From Gammaproteobacteria bacterium LSUCC0112 (GTDB lineage Bacteria > Pseudomonadota > Gammaproteobacteria > Pseudomonadales > Pseudohongiellaceae), in NCBI GenBank assembly GCA_004535785.1, contig SPIB01000005.1, positions 44,345 through 106,208 of the forward strand: a DNA stretch of 61,864 bases. The letters are read 5' to 3'. Under the pieces are notes generated by a model. It worked only from the letters and a program-made list of their open reading frames with translations, did no database searches and had not been told where the DNA came from. The stretch's first letter is position 1, and each line of letters begins with the position of its first letter. Shown in pieces: positions 26,253 to 36,867 of this stretch. The translations under genes and the position numbers were made by a program.

Positions 26253-27755
26253 TTATTGAGTCCAGACCCAGTTCAGCAGAGCGTCAGCGAGTTCCTGGCC
26301 AGGCCCCGTATCGGCGGCGGTGTGATTCAGTATAGCGATTACCACATAGTGTTTGCCGGAGCGAGCGTGCACATAACCGGCAACACCGGCCACATTGTCC
26401 AGCGACCCGGTTTTGACATGCATGCTGCCGGCCGGACCTTCCCGGGTCAACCGTGTTCGCATGGTGCCGTCCATCCCGGACAACGGCAGAGATGCCACAA
26501 ACTCCGCCATGACCGGACGCTGATAACCCCGCTCCAGTACGTCTCCCAGCATGGCACTGGTCAAACGCACGTCCCGCGATAAACCGGAGCCATTGACCAT
26601 GACCATCTGTGAATGATCGATGTTGTGGGTTTGGAGGTAAGCGTGTAGAGCCTCGATACCTTTTTCAACCGTTGCTGGCGCGCCTGCGCGCTCCAGGCCC
26701 ATCGTCAGCAGCAGTTGGCGGGTCATCATGTTATTGCTGTATTTGTTGATGGACTTGATCACGTCGGCGAGCGGAGGGGAAGCATGGCGAACAATCGGTG
26801 TTAGCGATGGGTCGGATGGCAGCGCTTTTTCGCGCAGGCTGCCATTAAATTCGCCTCCCAACTCCTGCCACAACTGCTTGAACAACCCATACGCATACGC
26901 GGGTGCGTCGAGCACCGAGCGGGCGAGTACGTATTCATCACAGCGTGAAGGAAAGCGACCGCTGAATGTCACGGTATTGCCAGCACTGTCGACATCAAAT
27001 CGGATACCACGCTGAAAACCACTGCAAGCGGCATCACGCTGACTCAGTTGATTGACGATGGCAAGATTGGGTAACGCCGGATCAGCGTTGATGATGACAT
27101 CACGGCCGTTGGCATGTGGGTAAAAGTAAAAATTTACCGTTTGGAAGTTCACCATCAGCGCATGCGGTAACACGTTATAGGCGCGGCGGCTGTCATTGTC
27201 GATCAAGGGTTCCTGACTCACGGATGGATGAAACAGGTGGGCGTCAATAATCAGGTCGCCGGTGATGTTGTTTACACCACGGCGCTGTAGTGTTTTTAAC
27301 AAACTACGGAGATGCTCTTCGACCAGAAATGGATCACCGCCACCCCGTATAAGCAAATCACCTTGCAACGTGCCTTCACTGATCTCACCCAACGCATACA
27401 CGTCTGTTTTCCATGTATACGTCGGGCCTAACAGTTCCAACGCTGCCAGAGTCGTCAGTGTCTTGATGGTAGATGCCGGGTTTAATGGCAGGTGTTCGTT
27501 AACTGCTAACAGCGGCGTTTGATGACCCACTTCTTTTACATACAGGGTGTAAGTATTCTCAGGCAGACGGTGCCCATTAATCACTACTTGCACTGCTGGC
27601 GGAATCGCTGTCTGCGCGAGGCTGATGGGACTAAAGATCAACATGAAGCCAGATGCCAAGCAGCCTTTACGAAGACCCGCAAAGATGGAGCACAAACCAG
27701 ACCGGACGTTGGTCATCTGTCCATAGAAGGACGGTGTTGTTGTGATCAGTTGCAT
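26253..27755 (-). CDS. dacB: D-alanyl-D-alanine carboxypeptidase/endopeptidase (PBP4)
   Basis: Periplasmic class C penicillin-binding protein that trims and cleaves peptidoglycan cross-links. S13 family marks: SxxK as ASTIKTL (about residue 93), SxN as KYSNNMM (about 340) and KTG as HVKTGSLDNVAGVAGY (about 445). Signal sequence residues about 24-48 (ASGFMLIFSPISLAQ); its n-region is long, so a later Met (27716 or 27644) may be the true start. Length 500 aa is normal for DacB. It lies 12 bp after the double-length uvrA and is followed after 1 bp by a TonB-like protein, so all belong to one transcript. Confidence 0.92.
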   Translation of the reverse strand: MQLITTTPSFYGQMTNVRSGLCSIFAGLRKGCLASGFMLIFSPISLAQTAIPPAVQVVINGHRLPENTYTLYVKEVGHQTPLLAVNEHLPLNPASTIKTLTTLAALELLGPTYTWKTDVYALGEISEGTLQGDLLIRGGGDPFLVEEHLRSLLKTLQRRGVNNITGDLIIDAHLFHPSVSQEPLIDNDSRRAYNVLPHALMVNFQTVNFYFYPHANGRDVIINADPALPNLAIVNQLSQRDAACSGFQRGIRFDVDSAGNTVTFSGRFPSRCDEYVLARSVLDAPAYAYGLFKQLWQELGGEFNGSLREKALPSDPSLTPIVRHASPPLADVIKSINKYSNNMMTRQLLLTMGLERAGAPATVEKGIEALHAYLQTHNIDHSQMVMVNGSGLSRDVRLTSAMLGDVLERGYQRPVMAEFVASLPLSGMDGTMRTRLTREGPAGSMHVKTGSLDNVAGVAGYVHARSGKHYVVIAILNHTAADTGPGQELADALLNWVWTQ

Positions 27756-27767
27756 CGGTCAGACTCA

Positions 27768-30700
27768 TTAAGCTATAAGTTTCTGCCCCAGCAAAGGAGC
27801 TAAATAACGCCCGGTATGCGACTTCTTGCTCCTGGCTACTTTCAACGGCGGCCCCTGCGCTACCACGTTGCCGCCACCGTCGCCTCCCTCGGGCCCCATA
27901 TCAATCACCCAGTCAGCTTCCGCAATGACATCCAGATTATGTTCGATCACAATGACCGAATTCCCCGCATCCACCAGGCGATGCAAGACCCGCAATAATT
28001 TCTCCACATCTGCCATGTGCAAGCCTACGGTGGGTTCATCCAGCACGTACAATTTATGCGGTGGTTTACTGCCCCTCAAGCTCAGATGTGGTTTGGCTTT
28101 GGCCAGTTCAGCAACCAGTTTGATTCGTTGCGCCTCACCTCCGGACAGCGTCGGGCTCTGCTGACCGAGCGTCAGATACCCGAGGCCAACATCCTGCAGC
28201 AAGCGCAAGGCATGAAAAATTGACGGTACCGATTCGAAAAACACCACGGCCTCGTCGATGTCCATGGCCAGTACCTCGCCAATGTGTTTGCCTTTGTATT
28301 GTACCGACAAGGTTTCCGGATTAAATCGCCAGCCCCCACACGCCTCACAATCCACGCGCACATCGGGCAGAAAATTCATTTCAATTTTCTGCATGCCGTT
28401 GCCAGCGCAGGTTTCGCAACGACCGCCTGACACGTTAAATGAAAACCGGCCCGGTAAATACCCACGCAATCGCGCGTCCACCGTGTCGGCAAACAATTTA
28501 CGAATGATGTCCCAGATGCCCACATAACTGGCCGGGCAAGAACGCGGCGTTTTGCCAATAGGGGTCTGATCCACCTGTAGAATACTGTCGATGGATTGCC
28601 AACCGTCAAGGGTGTCACATCCTTGCCATTTGATTGCTTTACGTGCTGATTTTTTGGTGAATCTTCCCGCTGTACTGACCGCAGCGTGCACATTGTTAAA
28701 CAGTACACCGCGAATCAAGGTGCTTTTTCCGCTGCCACTGACCCCACTGATCGCCACCAGTCGGCGCAAAGGAATATTGACATCGAGTGTGCGCAAATTG
28801 TTGAGGCGTGCGCCAGTAATGCTGAGTTGCTCAACCTCAAATTGGTCGCGGCTGTGATTGTCACGAACATCTGACAACGGATGTCGAATGGGGTTGGCAA
28901 GAAACTGCCCTGTCAGGGAACGTTTGTTTTTCTTTAGCTGTGCCAGTGTACCGGTCGCCACGATTTCCCCGCCTTTGACGCCGGCGCCAGGTCCCACATC
29001 TATCAGGTAATCCGCTTCGGCCATAGTGGCATCATCGTGCTCCACCACCACAACTGTGTTGCCGTGTTGCTGTAGTTCGCGCAGCGTTTTAATCAGCAGC
29101 GCATTGTCTCGGGCATGTAAGCCTATGGTGGGTTCATCCAGAATGTAACACACGCCTTGCAGATTGGAGCCCAGCTGTGAGGCCAGACGTATGCGCTGTG
29201 CTTCCCCGCCGCTGAGCGTGGGGGCGGCGCGATCCAGACTGAGATAACCCAGCCCTACTTTTTGCAGAAAATTCAGTCGTCCGGTCAATTCAGGCAGAAT
29301 GTCGCGGGCAATATTGTCCTGCTTTTTGTCCAGTTTGATGCGGCTGATGGTGGTGGCTGCATGATCAACGGACTGTTGAGTCAGCTCCGCTATATTCCAC
29401 TGTTGAAACCGTACTGCCAGCGCCACGGGATTCAGTCGTGTGCCTTTGCACTTTTTACAGGGTTTGCCGACGTCATTATTTTCCGGGTCAAGCCAGTGCT
29501 CTTCCTCCCCGGTGAGTTCCTCTGAAAATTCCGGCAGAATTTCACCTGTGCCAAAACAGCTGAGGCACCAGCCGTGTTTTGAGTTGAAGGAAAACAGGCG
29601 CGGGTCAAGATCATCAAAACTGTCGCCACAGGACGGACACGCGCGGCGGGTTGAGAAAAGGGCATCAGTGGCGGCCGGCTTTTTGCGGGCGCCGGGTTTG
29701 ACACCCGTTCCTGCGTCAAGCGGGCTCACCATAAACAGGCCATTACCCACCGCCAGCGCTTCATCCAGCAATAAGGTCAGTGCTTTTTCACTCGTGTGCG
29801 TGATGGTGATCTGGTCAATCAGCACTTCAATATTGTGTTCTTTAAACCGATCCAGCACAGGCCAGTCATCGCTGGGGAGGTAGTTTCCGTCTACCCGTAG
29901 CTGGTGATAACCTTTGCCGGCGGCCCAGGCAGCCAGTTCTTTGTAAATGCCTTTGCGTCCAACAACAACCGGTGCCAACACGTTTACCGTCTGTCCCTGC
30001 CAGTCACTCATCAGGCGCGCCAGAATCATGTCGCGGCTTTGTGGTTCAATCGGCACATCGCAGCCCGGGCAGTATTGCGTACCGAGCTTGACAAAAATCA
30101 ACCGTAAAAAGTGATAGATCTCGGTCAGTGTGGCGACGGTACTTTTACGGCCACCGCGACTGGTACGTTGTTCAATGGCCACGGTCGGCGGGATGCCATG
30201 GATCGCATCAACATCCGGGCGAGCGGCCGGCTGCACAAATTGCCGTGCGTAGGCATTAAGCGATTCCAGATAACGGCGCTGGCCCTCAGCAAAAACGATA
30301 TCAAAGGCCAGTGTGCTTTTACCGCTGCCGCTGACGCCGGTCACCACAGTGAACTTGTTCCAAGGAATGCTGACGTCGACATTTTTTAAATTATGTTCGC
30401 GTGCGTGATGAATCTGGATGGCGGCTTCGCGTTTGACCGTGTGACCAGAGCCGGTGCTTGTGACCGGCAATTTGCCCGATTTGCTGCGTTGGAGTTCTTG
30501 CTCATACTGAAGTAATGCGTCAGCAGTATGACCTTGGGCATGCGCGCTGAACCAGCCGGGCGTGCCGCTGGCAATCAACTGCCCGCCGTCAGCGCCGCCT
30601 TCCGGGCCGATATCAATCAGCCAGTCGGCAGCACGAATGACATCCAGATTGTGTTCGATAATCAGCAGCGAGTGACCAGCATCCATCAGTTTCCGGAAGG

Positions 30701-33383
30701 CCTTGAGCAACACATGGATGTCGTGAAAATGCAGCCCGGTGGTGGGTTCGTCAAACAGGAATAATATGCCTTTGCTGGCCGCTGCAGATTTTTTGCCTGC
30801 TTTTGCGGCGGTCGGTAACTCCGCCAGATGGCCTGCGAGTTTCAGTCGTTGCGATTCTCCACCACTCAGCGTAGGTACCGCTTGTCCCAGTTGCAGGTAG
30901 TGCAAGCCGACATCAATTAACGGCTGCAGGCAGTGCTCAACTTCCTTGTCGCCGTCAAAAAAATCGAGTGCTTCCTCAACCGTTAACTCGAGCACGTCGG
31001 CAATGGATAGTGCGCGGGCATTCTTGGCAGGATCCAGCAGGGTGATATCCAGAATCTCCCGTCGATAGCGTTTTCCGTTACATTCGCTGCAGCGCAGATA
31101 CACATCGCTGAGAAACTGCATTTCCACGTGTTCAAAACCATTGCCTGCACACACCGGGCAGCGGCCGTTGCCGGAGTTGAAGCTGAAAATGCCGGGCGTG
31201 TAACCACGCTCTTTTGCCAGAGGCTGATCAACAAAACGTTTGCGAATGACGTCAAACGCGCCGACATAAGTTGCCGGAATGGAACGCGTGGTTTTGCCTA
31301 ACGGGCTTTGATCAACAAATACAATCGTAGACAGTTGTTGCTGGCCGTTGATGCTGTCATGCGCGCCGGGTGCTTCAGTGGTGATGCCAAAGTGACGACA
31401 CAAGCCGCGATACAACACATCCCGCATCAGCGTGGATTTGCCGGATCCGCTGACCCCGGTGATACACACCAGTTTTTGCAGCGGGATGTCCAGATTGATA
31501 TTTTTTAAATTATTTTCACGCGCCCCTCTGATGGCGATGTTGGTTTTTGCCAGCAGATTGTCTGTCAACGCGGAGGCGGATGGCTCCGCCACCAGCAACT
31601 CACTGCGTAAATAACGCGCGGTCAGTGAGTCTTTGTCGCGCAGCAACTCGGCGGGAGTTCCCATAAATCGCACTTCACCGCCACGTTTACCGGGGCCGGG
31701 GCCGATATCAATAATCAGATCAGCCGCCAACATGACTTGTGGATCATGTTCAACCACAATCAGAGAGTTACCAGCATCGCGCAGTCGATGCAGAATGCTG
31801 ACCATGCGCTGCATATCGCGTGTGTGCAACCCGATGCTGGGTTCATCAAGCACAAACAAAGTATTTACCAGTGAGGTGCCCAAAGCCGTTGTCAGATTGA
31901 TACGCTGCACCTCGCCGCCGCTGAGCGTGCGCGATTGCCGGTCCAATGTGAGATAACCCAGCCCGACGTCCAACAAGTAATTGAGTCGTGAGCGAATTTC
32001 ACCCAGCAACAGCTCGGTTGCAGCATCCAGTTTGCCCGGCATGCGCAGCTCTTTAAAATAGGCCGCACAGTCCTGAAGCGATAACAGCATCAACTCATGG
32101 ATAGGGTAACTGTGCGCGGGAAAGCCCTGTTCACCAGCCTGTGTTGGTTGCTGATGCAGTCGCCACCATAAGGCCTCCGGTTTCAGGCGTGCGCCATGAC
32201 AGGCATGACACTCGGTATAAGCGCGGTACCGCGACAGCAGCACCCGAATATGCATTTTGTAGGCACGGCTTTCCAGCCACGCAAAAAATCGGCGGATGCC
32301 ATACCATACTCCGTCCTGCCAGCCGCCTTCACCTTCTTGCACCCAGGATTTGTGTTGTTCCGAGAGCGATTTCCAAGGGGTATCCAATGGGATGCCGGCT
32401 TTGCGGGCATACTTTTCAAGATCATCCTGGCATTCTTTGTAACTGGCACTTTGGAAAATTTTGATCGCGCCGTCGCGCAATGATTTGTTGTGATCAGGGA
32501 TGACCAGATCAAAATCGACATCAATGATGCGCCCAAAACCTTTACAACTCTCACAGGCGCCGATGGGTGAGTTAAACGAAAACAAGCCGGGGCCAGGTTC
32601 ACTGAATTGTTTGTCGCAGTCCGGACAATGCAAGTGGCTGGAGTATGCTTTGATCTGTTGGTGATCGCTGTCCGGTTCGCAATACACTATGACGTGACCG
32701 CTGCCGTGGTGAAGGGCGGTTTCGATCGCCTCACCCAGTCGCTCACGATTGCCCTCATTGAGCCGCAGCCGGTCCTGAACGGCGTGCACATGGTGCTCGT
32801 TCTGCACTTGAATACGGGTGTATCCCTGCTGATTCAACCATTGCAGAATTTCATCACCGGAAAAATTATGCGGCACATTCACAGGTAAACAGATGTGCAA
32901 GCGCGTGTCGGTTGGCAGACTAGCCATCAAATCCGCAATGATGGTTGGGGTGGTATCACGTTTGACTTCACGCTGGCAGCCGGGACAATGCAGATGCGAC
33001 AGGCGTGCATAAACCAGTTTGATGTAGTCATTCAGCTCGGTCATGGTGCCGACGGTCGATCGTGACGTGCGTACCGGATTACTTTGATCGATTGCAATGG
33101 CAGGCGGGATGCCTTCAATGCTGTCGATTGCCGGTTTGTCCATGCGATCCAGAAACTGCCGTGCGTAGGCAGAAAAGGTTTCTACATATCGACGTTGCCC
33201 TTCGGCATAAATCGTGTCAAAGGCCAGTGTGGATTTCCCTGAGCCGCTGACACCCGTGATCACAATCAGCTTATTGACGGGGAGTTCGAGTGACAAATTC
33301 TTGAGATTGTTCTGGCGCGCCCCGCGCAGCACGATGGATTCAATGGCAGTGCTGCCCTTGGCTTTTTGTTTCACAACCGACAT
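27768..33383 (-). CDS. Double-length UvrA (tandem excinuclease ABC subunit A)
   Basis: DNA-damage recognition ATPase of nucleotide excision repair, here 1871 aa, twice the normal 940. It contains two complete UvrA units in tandem. Four intact Walker A motifs GVSGSGKST lie near residues 44, 643, 1014 and 1545, with four signatures LSGGE-QR near 487, 840, 1390 and 1746. Each half keeps CxxC zinc modules (HCPGC/HCPDC and YCPGC/CPSC) and the segment between the first Walker A and the zinc fingers where canonical UvrA binds UvrB. Because UvrA works as a dimer, this chain could be a covalent dimer. Whether the genome also has a normal uvrA is unknown. It lies between an HD-domain gene (10 bp upstream) and dacB. 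Confidence 0.93.
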   Translation of the reverse strand: MSVVKQKAKGSTAIESIVLRGARQNNLKNLSLELPVNKLIVITGVSGSGKSTLAFDTIYAEGQRRYVETFSAYARQFLDRMDKPAIDSIEGIPPAIAIDQSNPVRTSRSTVGTMTELNDYIKLVYARLSHLHCPGCQREVKRDTTPTIIADLMASLPTDTRLHICLPVNVPHNFSGDEILQWLNQQGYTRIQVQNEHHVHAVQDRLRLNEGNRERLGEAIETALHHGSGHVIVYCEPDSDHQQIKAYSSHLHCPDCDKQFSEPGPGLFSFNSPIGACESCKGFGRIIDVDFDLVIPDHNKSLRDGAIKIFQSASYKECQDDLEKYARKAGIPLDTPWKSLSEQHKSWVQEGEGGWQDGVWYGIRRFFAWLESRAYKMHIRVLLSRYRAYTECHACHGARLKPEALWWRLHQQPTQAGEQGFPAHSYPIHELMLLSLQDCAAYFKELRMPGKLDAATELLLGEIRSRLNYLLDVGLGYLTLDRQSRTLSGGEVQRINLTTALGTSLVNTLFVLDEPSIGLHTRDMQRMVSILHRLRDAGNSLIVVEHDPQVMLAADLIIDIGPGPGKRGGEVRFMGTPAELLRDKDSLTARYLRSELLVAEPSASALTDNLLAKTNIAIRGARENNLKNINLDIPLQKLVCITGVSGSGKSTLMRDVLYRGLCRHFGITTEAPGAHDSINGQQQLSTIVFVDQSPLGKTTRSIPATYVGAFDVIRKRFVDQPLAKERGYTPGIFSFNSGNGRCPVCAGNGFEHVEMQFLSDVYLRCSECNGKRYRREILDITLLDPAKNARALSIADVLELTVEEALDFFDGDKEVEHCLQPLIDVGLHYLQLGQAVPTLSGGESQRLKLAGHLAELPTAAKAGKKSAAASKGILFLFDEPTTGLHFHDIHVLLKAFRKLMDAGHSLLIIEHNLDVIRAADWLIDIGPEGGADGGQLIASGTPGWFSAHAQGHTADALLQYEQELQRSKSGKLPVTSTGSGHTVKREAAIQIHHAREHNLKNVDVSIPWNKFTVVTGVSGSGKSTLAFDIVFAEGQRRYLESLNAYARQFVQPAARPDVDAIHGIPPTVAIEQRTSRGGRKSTVATLTEIYHFLRLIFVKLGTQYCPGCDVPIEPQSRDMILARLMSDWQGQTVNVLAPVVVGRKGIYKELAAWAAGKGYHQLRVDGNYLPSDDWPVLDRFKEHNIEVLIDQITITHTSEKALTLLLDEALAVGNGLFMVSPLDAGTGVKPGARKKPAATDALFSTRRACPSCGDSFDDLDPRLFSFNSKHGWCLSCFGTGEILPEFSEELTGEEEHWLDPENNDVGKPCKKCKGTRLNPVALAVRFQQWNIAELTQQSVDHAATTISRIKLDKKQDNIARDILPELTGRLNFLQKVGLGYLSLDRAAPTLSGGEAQRIRLASQLGSNLQGVCYILDEPTIGLHARDNALLIKTLRELQQHGNTVVVVEHDDATMAEADYLIDVGPGAGVKGGEIVATGTLAQLKKNKRSLTGQFLANPIRHPLSDVRDNHSRDQFEVEQLSITGARLNNLRTLDVNIPLRRLVAISGVSGSGKSTLIRGVLFNNVHAAVSTAGRFTKKSARKAIKWQGCDTLDGWQSIDSILQVDQTPIGKTPRSCPASYVGIWDIIRKLFADTVDARLRGYLPGRFSFNVSGGRCETCAGNGMQKIEMNFLPDVRVDCEACGGWRFNPETLSVQYKGKHIGEVLAMDIDEAVVFFESVPSIFHALRLLQDVGLGYLTLGQQSPTLSGGEAQRIKLVAELAKAKPHLSLRGSKPPHKLYVLDEPTVGLHMADVEKLLRVLHRLVDAGNSVIVIEHNLDVIAEADWVIDMGPEGGDGGGNVVAQGPPLKVARSKKSHTGRYLAPLLGQKLIA

Positions 33384-33393
33384 GTCAGTGATT

Positions 33394-33984
33394 TCAGACG
33401 TCCTTTATGCCATTAAAAATAGTTTTGCGGGGTCGTGCCAACACGTTGTTGACCATGGGCACAAAAAACGCCAGCGGTTTTGAGTCAAATGCCGGATCAA
33501 ATGCCTTGCCATCATAGAGTTCACAAAAACGTTTGGTGTGCTCGTAGTAAGGCGAGTCAGCATACTTCTCACGCATATCACGATCACCGCCCAGGTGGTG
33601 AAAGTAGTCGTAACCCTGGAAAATCTGATGGTGGCGCAATAACCAATGGTTGGCTTCACTGATAAACGGTTTCAGGATGGCCGCTGCAATTTCACCGTGA
33701 TCATAAGTACCAAGGGTGTCGCCGATGTCATGCAACAGAGCAACCACCACATACTCTTCATCTTCACCGCCCTGATGCGCGCGTGTTGCGGTCTGCAGGC
33801 AATGTTCGAAGCGATCTACCGGAAAACCGCCACAGTCACCCTTTAACAGTTCAAGATGTTTGATCACACGCGCCGGTAAATCGGAGGCAAATTCATTAAA
33901 TGCCTTGCCAATAATTTGCCAGTCTTCGGCGGTACTTTCTTTGAAACTCTTGAAGGTAGCTTGTGGTTGTTGATGATCGCTCAT
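33394..33984 (-). CDS. HD-domain protein of the PhnZ/MIOX-like type
   Basis: 196-aa metal-dependent HD protein. Visible ligands: [27 protein letters not shown] and [18 protein letters not shown]. The pattern EH...LLHDIGD...H...HH.IFQGY resembles the HD-domain oxygenases related to PhnZ and myo-inositol oxygenase (mixed-valent di-iron) more than HD phosphohydrolases; this is a family-level inference. The substrate is unknown and no phosphonate genes are near. The ATG at 33984 is preferred because GGAGAA lies 7-8 nt upstream; that ribosome-binding site contains the alternative ATG 15 nt earlier. First gene of the HD-uvrA-dacB-tonB-like operon. Confidence 0.8.
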   Translation of the reverse strand: MSDHQQPQATFKSFKESTAEDWQIIGKAFNEFASDLPARVIKHLELLKGDCGGFPVDRFEHCLQTATRAHQGGEDEEYVVVALLHDIGDTLGTYDHGEIAAAILKPFISEANHWLLRHHQIFQGYDYFHHLGGDRDMREKYADSPYYEHTKRFCELYDGKAFDPAFDSKPLAFFVPMVNNVLARPRKTIFNGIKDV

Positions 33985-34119
33985 GTCCGATTTCTCCATC
34001 GCATAGTGATAGGCCGACCGGATTCTATCATGATTAAAATTGCACGAAAGCGCTACAATCTGCCCTGATTGCCATTATTTGGTTGTGATAACCCCCCCAT
34101 GTCGGGGCTGGAGCCTTGT

Positions 34120-34737
34120 GTGAAAAAACTGACGCGCGATCTGTTGACTGGATTGTCCCTGTTGTTGCCGGTTGTGCTATCCATTCAGCTGCTGATCTGG
34201 TTGTTGAGTACCGTTGAAGCGTGGCTGAAACCATTGTGGGAATTAGTGTTGCCACAAACATGGTACCTGCCGGGCATGGCGATTATCAGCTTTTTGTTGT
34301 TGGCGTTGTTGGTGGGCATCAGTTTCAGGGTGCGGGTCATTGGTGCGCTGTGGAAATACAGTCATGATTTGTTGAACCGAATCCCTGTACTTAACTATAT
34401 CTACAACACGATTAAAGACTTTTTTGAGTTGTTGGGTGGACAGGATTTCAGCCAGCAGTCCGTTGTCTGGGTGCGCTTGCCGGACACGCCGTATCGTTTG
34501 TTAGGGGTGGTGACCAAACAGGGGGATGATAAAAATTCCCGTCTTGGACAGATGATTGCTGATGATGAGATCGCGGTGTACCTGCCCATGAGTTATCAGG
34601 TAGGCGGTTATATGGTGGTGTTGCCGAAGGCGAATGTGGAGGTGGTGAACATGGATGCGGGTGATGCGTTGCGTTTGATTATGAGTGCGGGGCTGGGGCA
34701 GAAGCAGAAGCAGAAGCGGGTAAAAAGGACTTCTTGA
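34120..34737 (+). CDS. DUF502 family membrane protein (GTG start)
   Basis: 205-aa integral membrane protein of unknown function, found widely in bacteria. Two helices (about residues 9-30 and 50-74), then RIPVLNYIYNTIKDFFELLGG and a C-terminal beta-rich cytosolic part with GYMVVLPKANVEVVNMD match the DUF502 pattern. GTG is taken as the start because GGAG lies 6-7 nt upstream and the resulting MKKLTRDLLTGL begins like other family members; an ATG at 34099 is the alternative. Divergent from the uvrA operon. Confidence 0.85.
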   Translation: MKKLTRDLLTGLSLLLPVVLSIQLLIWLLSTVEAWLKPLWELVLPQTWYLPGMAIISFLLLALLVGISFRVRVIGALWKYSHDLLNRIPVLNYIYNTIKDFFELLGGQDFSQQSVVWVRLPDTPYRLLGVVTKQGDDKNSRLGQMIADDEIAVYLPMSYQVGGYMVVLPKANVEVVNMDAGDALRLIMSAGLGQKQKQKRVKRTS

Positions 34738-34755
34738 TTCTTGACATATGCAATC

Positions 34756-34867
34756 GTCATGGGCCGGCGCTCTACTTGTGGAGACGCCCGTGAATACGTC
34801 CCTGTAGGGCTCGGCGCGCGCCATCCATGGCGCTCGACGCTCCTCAAGTAGAGCGCCGGCCCATGAC
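34756..34867. repeat. 112-bp palindromic element with 28-bp terminal inverted repeats
   Basis: Terminal arms at 34756-34783 and 34840-34867 are inverted copies with 27 of 28 bases matching (GTCATGGGCCGGCGCTCTAC at the outer end). The interior is GC-rich with further short palindromes (GGCGCGCGCC, CCATGG). It has no open reading frame. The shape is that of a miniature inverted-repeat or REP/BIME-like element; the family is unknown. Confidence 0.7.
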
Positions 34868-35003
34868 TCAATTGGCTGCTGTGCCGGTCCATCAAGCAGA
34901 ACTTCCGAAGATTCACGTGCTTGATTGCTGTTCGCTGGCTCTGCGTAACATAATAATCAGGCGGCATCTCAATGGCTGGGCGCCAGCGCATAGGGGAGGG
35001 AAT

Positions 35004-35885
35004 TCACAAGCCCCGCTGCCATTCTTCTCTTAATGGGATACGGCCGGGCTGGTTGATGGCGGTGCGGACATGCTGAAGTAGTTCGTTTTTGTCTTTGCCC
35101 AGCACACCTTTCAGAACCAGGTAGTTGGAAGCGTGGTCACTGCGGAAGATGGTGTTTTTAAGTTCGAGTGCTCTCAGGAATGTCTCCATCTCACGGAACA
35201 GTTCAAGTTTGGCCAATTTGCGCCAGCGGCCCTTGAAAGGGTCATTAAAGCGTTGAGTGCCCCGTGGGAATTCAACCACCAGCGTGGATAAATAGTGCGG
35301 CTGGGCAGCATTCATCAGGCGGGCACTTTCCAGCGCGTGGCGTTCGCTCAGTTCAGGTCCACCGAGACCATTCAGCACCATGACCGAACTTTTGATGCCG
35401 GCAGCATGCATTTTTTGCAGCGCGTCCAACGAGCTGTCGAAACTCTCTCCCTTGCTGATCAGCGTCAGTAGCTCATTGTCACCGGTTTCGCAGCCAACGT
35501 AGAGCAGGCTTAATCCCTTTGAGCGCAGCACTTGTAAATCGTCGACAGTTTTGTTGCGCAGGTTACGCGGCAGGCAATACGCGCTTACGCGTGGTTTGTG
35601 GGGCAGCCAACGATTGAGCAGATCGAGAATGTCATTGAGCCGCCGTGTGGACAGGGTCATGGCATCACCATCGGCTAGAAATACCCGGTAAACCGGGTAG
35701 CCGGCTTCCACGATATTACGCAACTGCGCTTCAATTTCCGATAAATCCTGAGGTTGGAAGCGTTTTTGTGGTTCGGTGTACATGTCACAGAAGGTACATT
35801 TATTCCACGAGCAGCCGTTAGTCACCTGTAAAATCAGGGACTTCCACTCACTGGGCGGGCGAAACACCGGTTCTATATAGGACAT
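35004..35885 (-). CDS. Radical SAM protein of unknown substrate
   Basis: 293-aa radical S-adenosylmethionine enzyme. The cluster motif CSWNKCTFC (CxxxCxxC, about residue 26) binds a 4Fe-4S cluster; VFLADGDAMTL and YVGCETGDNELL match the SAM-binding strands of the Elp3/MiaB-type fold. No extra cysteine cluster or accessory domain is evident. The start is taken at MSYIEPVF; an ATG three codons earlier is possible, and neither has a good ribosome-binding site. It stands alone, divergent from a TauE/SafE transporter; no maturase or peptide partner lies next to it. Confidence 0.85.
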   Translation of the reverse strand: MSYIEPVFRPPSEWKSLILQVTNGCSWNKCTFCDMYTEPQKRFQPQDLSEIEAQLRNIVEAGYPVYRVFLADGDAMTLSTRRLNDILDLLNRWLPHKPRVSAYCLPRNLRNKTVDDLQVLRSKGLSLLYVGCETGDNELLTLISKGESFDSSLDALQKMHAAGIKSSVMVLNGLGGPELSERHALESARLMNAAQPHYLSTLVVEFPRGTQRFNDPFKGRWRKLAKLELFREMETFLRALELKNTIFRSDHASNYLVLKGVLGKDKNELLQHVRTAINQPGRIPLREEWQRGL

Positions 35886-35977
35886 GGGATACATGGGCGG
35901 CGATTATAGCAGTCGCTCGGATCTGAGCGTAGAATACGCGCACTTTAAATCTGACCTTGCTCGCTGGTATCCCCTGA

Positions 35978-36688
35978 ATGGACATTCTGATCGCCGTTGC
36001 GCTGGTGTTTGTTGGCGCGTATGTGCAAACCGCCACTGGCTTTGGTCTCGCCGTCATTGCTGCACCCGTGTTATTTTTTGTTAACCCAGCTTTAGTGCCG
36101 GCGCCGGTGACGGTGTGCGCGCTGGTGCTGTCGTTGATCAATACCTGGGCTTTTCGCGACGGTGTGTCGCTCAAAGGCTTGCAGGCGGCAGTGATTGGTC
36201 GTATTCCGGGTTCAATTGCCGGAGCAGCGTTGTTGCTGTGGATAGATAAAGACATGCTGGCGCTGTGGATCGGAATGTCGGTGTTGTTCGCGGTCGCCGT
36301 CAGTTTAAGCTCATTGCGCTGGCATCCTACCAATAACCGCATGATGGCGGCAGGATTCCTGTCCGGGTTTATGGGAACCAGCACATCGATTGGAGGGCCG
36401 CCCATGGCGTTGTTGTGGCAACATCAGGATCTGGCGCTGATTCGTGCCAATCTGGCTGCATTTTTTGTGGTGAGCTGTGTGATATCGTTGATCATCCTGG
36501 CACCTATTGGCCATTTTGGAATTGCCCAGATGGTATTGTCATTGCCGCTGTTGCCAGCAACGTTTGCCGGCTACTGGGTCGCCAGAAAAACCATGAGCCA
36601 CATGTCAGCGTCATCCATACGGGCTGGCTCTCTGACGCTGTGTGCCGTGTCGGGGCTGTACGCTGTAGTTTCTGCGTTGGCACACTGA
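35978..36688 (+). CDS. TauE/SafE family (sulfite exporter-like) transporter
   Basis: 236-aa inner-membrane protein with about eight helices. The two repeat motifs are seen as YVQTATGFGLAVIAAPVLFF near the N-terminus and GFLSGFMGTSTSIGGPPMALL in the second half, the glycine-rich signature of TauE/SafE exporters of sulfite or organosulfonates. The substrate here is unknown. Single gene between two regulatory gaps; a TetR-type regulator lies 180 bp downstream on the same strand. Confidence 0.87.
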   Translation: MDILIAVALVFVGAYVQTATGFGLAVIAAPVLFFVNPALVPAPVTVCALVLSLINTWAFRDGVSLKGLQAAVIGRIPGSIAGAALLLWIDKDMLALWIGMSVLFAVAVSLSSLRWHPTNNRMMAAGFLSGFMGTSTSIGGPPMALLWQHQDLALIRANLAAFFVVSCVISLIILAPIGHFGIAQMVLSLPLLPATFAGYWVARKTMSHMSASSIRAGSLTLCAVSGLYAVVSALAH

Positions 36689-36712
36689 TCAACTGATAAA
36701 AACCTGCCTGTT

Positions 36713-36736
36713 GTTAAACCATTTATTGGGTTAAAC
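36713..36736. promoter_or_regulatory. Possible operator/promoter upstream of the TetR-type gene
   Basis: GTTAAACC-ATTTATT-GGGTTAAAC: the arms can be read as an imperfect palindrome (7 of 8) or as a direct repeat of GTTAAAC. Position about 135 bp upstream of the regulator would suit autoregulation, but nothing else supports it. Confidence 0.25.
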
Positions 36737-36867
36737 TTCTGCGCTTCTGATCAACATCAATACCGTCTGATCGTTCTCAAAATAATAATCAAGCTTGGTG
36801 GTGCACCGGGTGAATCACTGCAAACGGGCGTGGTTGGCTGCAGGTGTCGGGCAAGGAGTTATAGTTG

